Shown: positions 59,262 to 64,000 of the stretch, piece by piece | Numbering within the stretch: the first letter of the stretch is position 1 | Layout of the letters: the number at the start of each line of letters is the position of its first letter | NCBI GenBank assembly: GCA_037951165.1 | Contig: JBBDHG010000009.1 | Coordinates: 14,472,501 to 14,536,500 of the forward strand | Length of the DNA stretch: 64,000 nt | Reading direction: 5' to 3' | DNA from: Lophius americanus | Lineage: Eukaryota > Chordata > Actinopteri > Lophiiformes > Lophiidae | Program-made: the position numbers and the translations under genes | The notes under the pieces: model-generated | Seen by the model: only the letters and a program-made list of their open reading frames with translations | Database searches by the model: none | What the model was told of the DNA's origin: nothing

Positions 59262-62200
59262 TTAGACCAGTGTGAAGCTTCGCCTCCTGCGAGCAGATTG
59301 TCCTGCAGCTCTGGTGCAGTCCGTCTGGCCACAGCTGCACTCCTCCACATGGATGTAGGTATAGGCGACCACATCTCCATTCAAACAGTGCAGGTCAACA
59401 GTGCGATTACTGGAACGTGTCCCCTTACAGCAAGAGCAGGAATGCTGCATAGAAGCAGCTGTCTCATAGTACCTGATGAAAACAATAAAAAGTTTTAAAA
59501 AAAGTTCTGGAGCAAGAGGACCCAGACCCTTTCAAATTTTAATACTTTGATCCATTTATGATTTTCCAGCAGAATGAATACTTACTTGGTGAAAGTGATG
59601 CAGGAGCCTTCACAATATGGCATATCGACTTCCTGGTACGACTGACAGTCCTTGTTTGTGACCTTGGTTCTCATAGAAACTACCTTGCAGGCCTTCTCCT
59701 TCTCCACACCTTTTCAAAAAAAGACAGAATTAGTTTTCCTTATTTATTACTTATACTTATAGCAAAAACAAAATATCATACTCACAGATTTTACAGCAGC
59801 CGTTTGCTGTCGTCTGAATTGTGTCCTGAGGAGGCAAAAGCACAACCTCAACAAATTTTACTTTAACACCTGCTGTGATTATGCATCAAACGTGTTAGAA
59901 TTGATGCTTACAGGTTCACAGTTGCTTTTGTTGAATGGCGGGCAGGCAGTGTGTGACCTGATCATCGTTAATGCGTACTGGTCTTTAACACAGGTATAGA
60001 GCTCACACTTGTCTTCAGGTGCGGACCAGGTCTGTCCTTGCTGTAGAGAGAGATTTCGTACAGACACACAACAGAAACAAGCCAAGATGCACAAAATATT
60101 GAGGAACTTTAGTTTATTTAACAAGAAATGATGCAGAGCCCGCTGCAAACACAGAAGATACCACTTACCCGCAAGAGCCGCTTAGTGCTGTTAACATTTA
60201 GGATGCAGTGTGTCCGCACACACTTCCCACAACATTCATTGTCAAAGTCCGTTTGCATATATTCATAACCCTAAGGCAAAGGGAGGAGTTAAATGACCAG
60301 ATGCAGTTTTACAAAGTCCCTATCCCAGTTAACACACTGTGAGAAAAACAAGTTGGATTTTGTTTTCGAGTGTAACTTATCTCACCATTTCACAGTTCTC
60401 TGGACATTGCATAGGCTCGCAGCGTATTTTGAATAGACCGTTTTTGGGGTTAACCTCATTTGTACAGATACAATCTTGACACAAAGTGACAGGAACTGTA
60501 GAACCAAGCTGGTAAAGAAAGAAGAAATGTATTCACACTTACGTTTTCAGCCATTTTATAGAATGGTAGTGGTACTAAAGAAATCCTTTAATGGCAATAG
60601 TCATATAATGACAAATCGTTCCACTATTTCTATTTTTTATTTACCGGGTATTCGATGCCTTTGTGCTCACAAACTCTTTTTGGCTCTAGAAAAGAGTGAG
60701 ATAAAGTCAATCATGTATCAACGCTCCATAATTAGGTTATATAAATTCAAACATTGAATTAGTGTGCTCACCACATCTAAGCTCTGGACAGCATTTTCCC
60801 TCAGGAATACTGACAACTGGCAAAAATCCGATCGGACATTTCATGGTGATGCCTGGGCAAGTTTTGCTTTGACATTCTTTGGGGTTTACAAAAAAAAAGA
60901 ATAGTAAATCATTAATGAGCCATACTCAAGATCCATTATCAGCGAGCATCATTCTGAAAACTCTCTTAGACTAATCCACAATGATGCAACGTGTCTTACG
61001 GCAAACGAAGACAGAACAGCATGGCTCCGATGGATTCATTTGGCTGACGAGGACAAACCCTGGTCCAGTACAGTTTGTGGGAGGTGGTTTGGAGCACAAA
61101 TTTGGCTTGCATCTCACAGTTTTGGTGGACTCATCACAGATGCAGTCTTGACATTCGTACTCAAACCTCTCATTGAACTGAAAGAAGGCAACACAGCAGT
61201 GACTTAATTGTCGCTTATGCGCAAACAACACAGGTTTAATTTAACTGAGCACAAGTAAAAGCCAAAGCTCACCTCGCGAGGAATTCCCTCATGATCAAGA
61301 CATCCTGTTTGAAAACAAGCAGTCATGTTGGACTTCATAAGTGATAATATAGATTAAGTTCAGCTCCACCACACTTACCACACTTTTTAACACATATGTT
61401 AGACTCTTTGTTGAAGAGTTTCATTCCATCAGGACAAAAGCAACCCTCAGTGGTGAAGTTGAAGGATGGGTCATAAGGACTGTAATATTTAACGAGAAAG
61501 AACAGTTCATGTATGTAGTTTCTGTATGATCACTAAACAAAGTAAACATACAGTTGATACATTGCATTATTCTCTACTTACTGATACTATATTGATAACG
61601 AGACATATCTATTGCATCAGTCCATTACGAACTTCTTTTCCGGAAATGCTAATATGCACAGTGAATTGTACACAGCAAAATAGACAATGTGAACTTAACA
61701 CCTATTGAGTCAGAATCAACACCCTTAAAAAGTCTATATGGGTCCACACCACATAGTTAAAACGGCACATGTGAAAGTGTTAAATATTGTCCACTAAGAC
61801 AGAGTTGCAGTGGCTCTCAATATCTGAAGACTTGTCACAGTAGGGTGGCGTGTCTATATTTGAATCCTGCAGAACCTATTAGTCCCGATCCGTTTCACAA
61901 ATTAAGACATCAGTATTAAAGACAAACAGAGCAAGAGAATGCCATTGACTATTTCTTTGTCACATTTAGACCATTTTCCCATCCAGCTAGTCATGCCATA
62001 AGTACAGAGTTATTTCCTGACTGAACCCCATGAAACAAGGGATATGTAGCTGTGTTGAGAAATTGCCTTTTCACTCAGAGAACAGTGGTTACAACCTTAG
62101 TTACTTAGTACTTGTTAACTTCGTTTGGTTCTCAACTCCCTTACCCAGGATGACTCCTTTACTTTCTCTAGGCTCATTTGTCCTCTGGGTGGAATATAAT

Positions 62201-64000
62201 TACATTTCTGAATTGTTGGATTAAGACTTATGAGATCAACTCTGACAATTAACTCCAACATAATTTTAATCAGAAGGTATAAAAACATAATGTTTAAACA
62301 CAATGTTTAAAATTTATATTTTTCCACTCCAGTTTTTACTGTCTGAAAAGCTTACATTTACTCTACACTTATTGAAACGTACCTGTCTTCACAGGTCGGC
62401 TGTTTTGCAGGACCACATGGCTTGTAAACTTTGTTTGATGGGCAGTGCCTTGCTGTTAGTGAATAATACATCAAAAATGTCAATTACATAAGACATAATG
62501 TAATAACAATTTTCATAATAAATAGTATAATATACAGCATCTCCCCGCCCCCCTTCTTACTGAGTAAAATATGAACTATTATAGTAAAATACCATACATA
62601 CAAGATAGATCTCCTCATTCATAATTCATATGCACCAAATCTGGACTAAATTGGACCGACGGTTAGGAAGTTATGTCCGAATGACAGTGTTTTTATTTGA
62701 AAAAAGCTCTCCGTAGTGAATAAAATATGAAATATTATATTATATATAAAGTTATCTATGAAATAGTTTTTGAGTTATAGTGTTAACGAGAAGATCTTCA
62801 TCAATGGCAGACTGGCGGCAATGACGATTCCAAAAGATCCCTGAATCCTCGGTGATATAATAATGATGGCTTACTTATACTTACAACAAAGTTTGGTTTT
62901 GTTTCTCCAGTGAATACAAATTCCAGCCTGCGCACAGGCAGCAGCGTAAGTCTGCAAACTTGTGCACTCCACGGCTGAGTTGGAAACATGGCAGCTGTCA
63001 AAAACGCAGCCTCGGTGGAAATTCTCAGGAGAGACAAAGGGATGGCAGCCTGCAAAGACACTGAAAGTAAAAAAAAACAACACACACATGTTTAGGTTTT
63101 CAAGCACAATGTGTGTCAAAATCATTATGATGAACTTCTACTGTGGAATATATTATGTCTACCTGCTCTTAAGAAGATCACAAATGGATTCTGTCCGGCA
63201 TGGAGTTAAGTTTGTTTCAGGCTTAGGAGTACTTGTTGGCAGAACAGATGGTACGTTGCAGTCAGGTCGGTTAATGTGTTTTGCAAGCCAATGGTCAGCC
63301 ATCACTGCACAACTTTTCGCCAGCTGGCCTCCAGGCAACCTGCAGTCGTCATCCTTGTTGTTATTACATGTTCCTGCCAGTAGAGTAACCACAAAGCTAA
63401 AATTCCAGTCCTAAACACAATTGATTTACCAATATGGCCACTGGAAAGAGAGACAAATATTCTTACCACAATGGCCCTGTGTGTTGTTGCCGAAGTATTG
63501 AAATGGGAGGTCAACACTGAAGCCCGTTATTCCAAATGTTATATTCACGTTTAGTTTAGTGACCTGATAAATCAAGTTCAAGCCCGAATTCAAGACCATA
63601 ACATCTGGATCTGAATAAGGCAATGGCAAATTGACTCCGTCTTTGAGTGCCTATAAGGAAAAATAAATATACTGTATGATACAACTGATATACTTTGACA
63701 AATATATCCATTATAGCTATCTCATCCACACAAACATTGATAAGGTTCAATAAATTCCTTGATCAGATTTTTAAGAACATACAAGAAAGCTTTTTCAATG
63801 ACCAGATTTACCTCTAGCTGCACTGCTCCAAGCAGATTATGATTGATGAGCGTGATAACTTGCGATGCATATGATATAATAATTGATCGTGGACAAGAGA
63901 CATCCACAGTGGGATCACAGTTGACATTCTCTATATAAATCTCTAAGTTATACTTTGGTGAAATCTCTCCCATCAACAGGTAAGTACAGTTTCCTTGGTA
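59262..64000 (-). CDS. Mucin B: second gel-forming mucin, 3' half (vWD4 to cystine knot, partial)
   Basis: Exons in window, transcript order: 63812-64000 (continues off the edge), 63467-63650, 63163-63373, 62885-63060, 62383-62452, 61379-61479, 61273-61304, 61000-61177, 60772-60876, 60645-60685, 60386-60508, 60169-60270, 59912-60040, 59786-59825, 59586-59709, 59262-59472. All phases join. The window edge cuts vWD4 (YQGNCTYLLMGEISPKYNLE). Then: vWD4 end GHCGTCNNNKDDDC; C8 (GCVFDSCHVSNSAVEC, YAAACAQAGICIHW); TIL (CPSNKVYKPCGP, EGCFCPDGM); vWC modules (YECQDCICDES, CCPELRC; CQDCICTNE, CPENCE); cystine knot (NGCCKIC, CKVVSMRTKVTNKDC, SMQHSCSCC, EECSCGQTDC). Exons of 184, 70, 32, 41, 123, 129, 40 and 124 nt are the same size as in mucin A. 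The C-terminus adds a basic tail (SARRRRSFTLV). The role should match mucin A, but whether a Thr array exists cannot be seen here. Confidence 0.93.

Overview
The window reads as nuclear DNA of a ray-finned (teleost) fish. It is AT-rich, carries GT-AG introns of vertebrate type, three tRNA-derived SINEs, decayed Tc1/mariner fragments of a kind common in fish, and microsatellites. The coding exons match vertebrate genes throughout. Exon limits were set by hand from splice sites, codon phase and remembered vertebrate protein patterns; no database search was run.

Five genes lie head-to-tail, all on the minus strand. (1) 302-3115: the 5' seven exons of a thyroid-peroxidase-like haem peroxidase (tpo); the rest lies off the left edge. 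(2) 5754-17900: complete hps5, a BLOC-2 subunit, with 22 coding exons and 1,117 codons in phase, plus a probable non-coding exon 1 ending at 19040. (3) 20699-26548: complete gtf2h1 (TFIIH p62), 14 coding exons, 549 codons. (4) 29496-54967: a complete gel-forming mucin of the MUC2/MUC5AC/MUC5B group (mucin A), 47 coding exons and 3,081 codons in one unbroken phase. (5) 59262-64000: the 3' half of a second gel-forming mucin (mucin B), from vWD4 to the cystine knot, running off the right edge. Its exon sizes largely match mucin A, so the two are tandem duplicates.

Mucin A has a signal peptide, D1, D2, D'-D3, a short Thr-rich stretch, one WxxW Cys domain, a long Thr/Glu/Lys tandem array in a single 3.1-kb exon, D4 with a GDPH site, vWC modules and a C-terminal cystine knot. 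The expected product is a secreted polymer that dimerises through the knot, multimerises through the D domains and carries O-glycans on the Thr array. hps5 and gtf2h1 are housekeeping genes (lysosome-related organelle traffic; transcription and DNA repair). Their neighbourhood differs from mammals, where they are divergent.

The least explained sequence is the Thr-Glu-Lys heptad array of mucin A, the small Cys modules flanking it, a TG-repeat-filled intron in the same gene, and the hps5/gtf2h1 interval, which holds a candidate overlapping uORF, a TCACGTGA box and an orphan plus-strand first exon. I found no CRISPR array, rRNA, tRNA gene or clearly novel multi-gene system.
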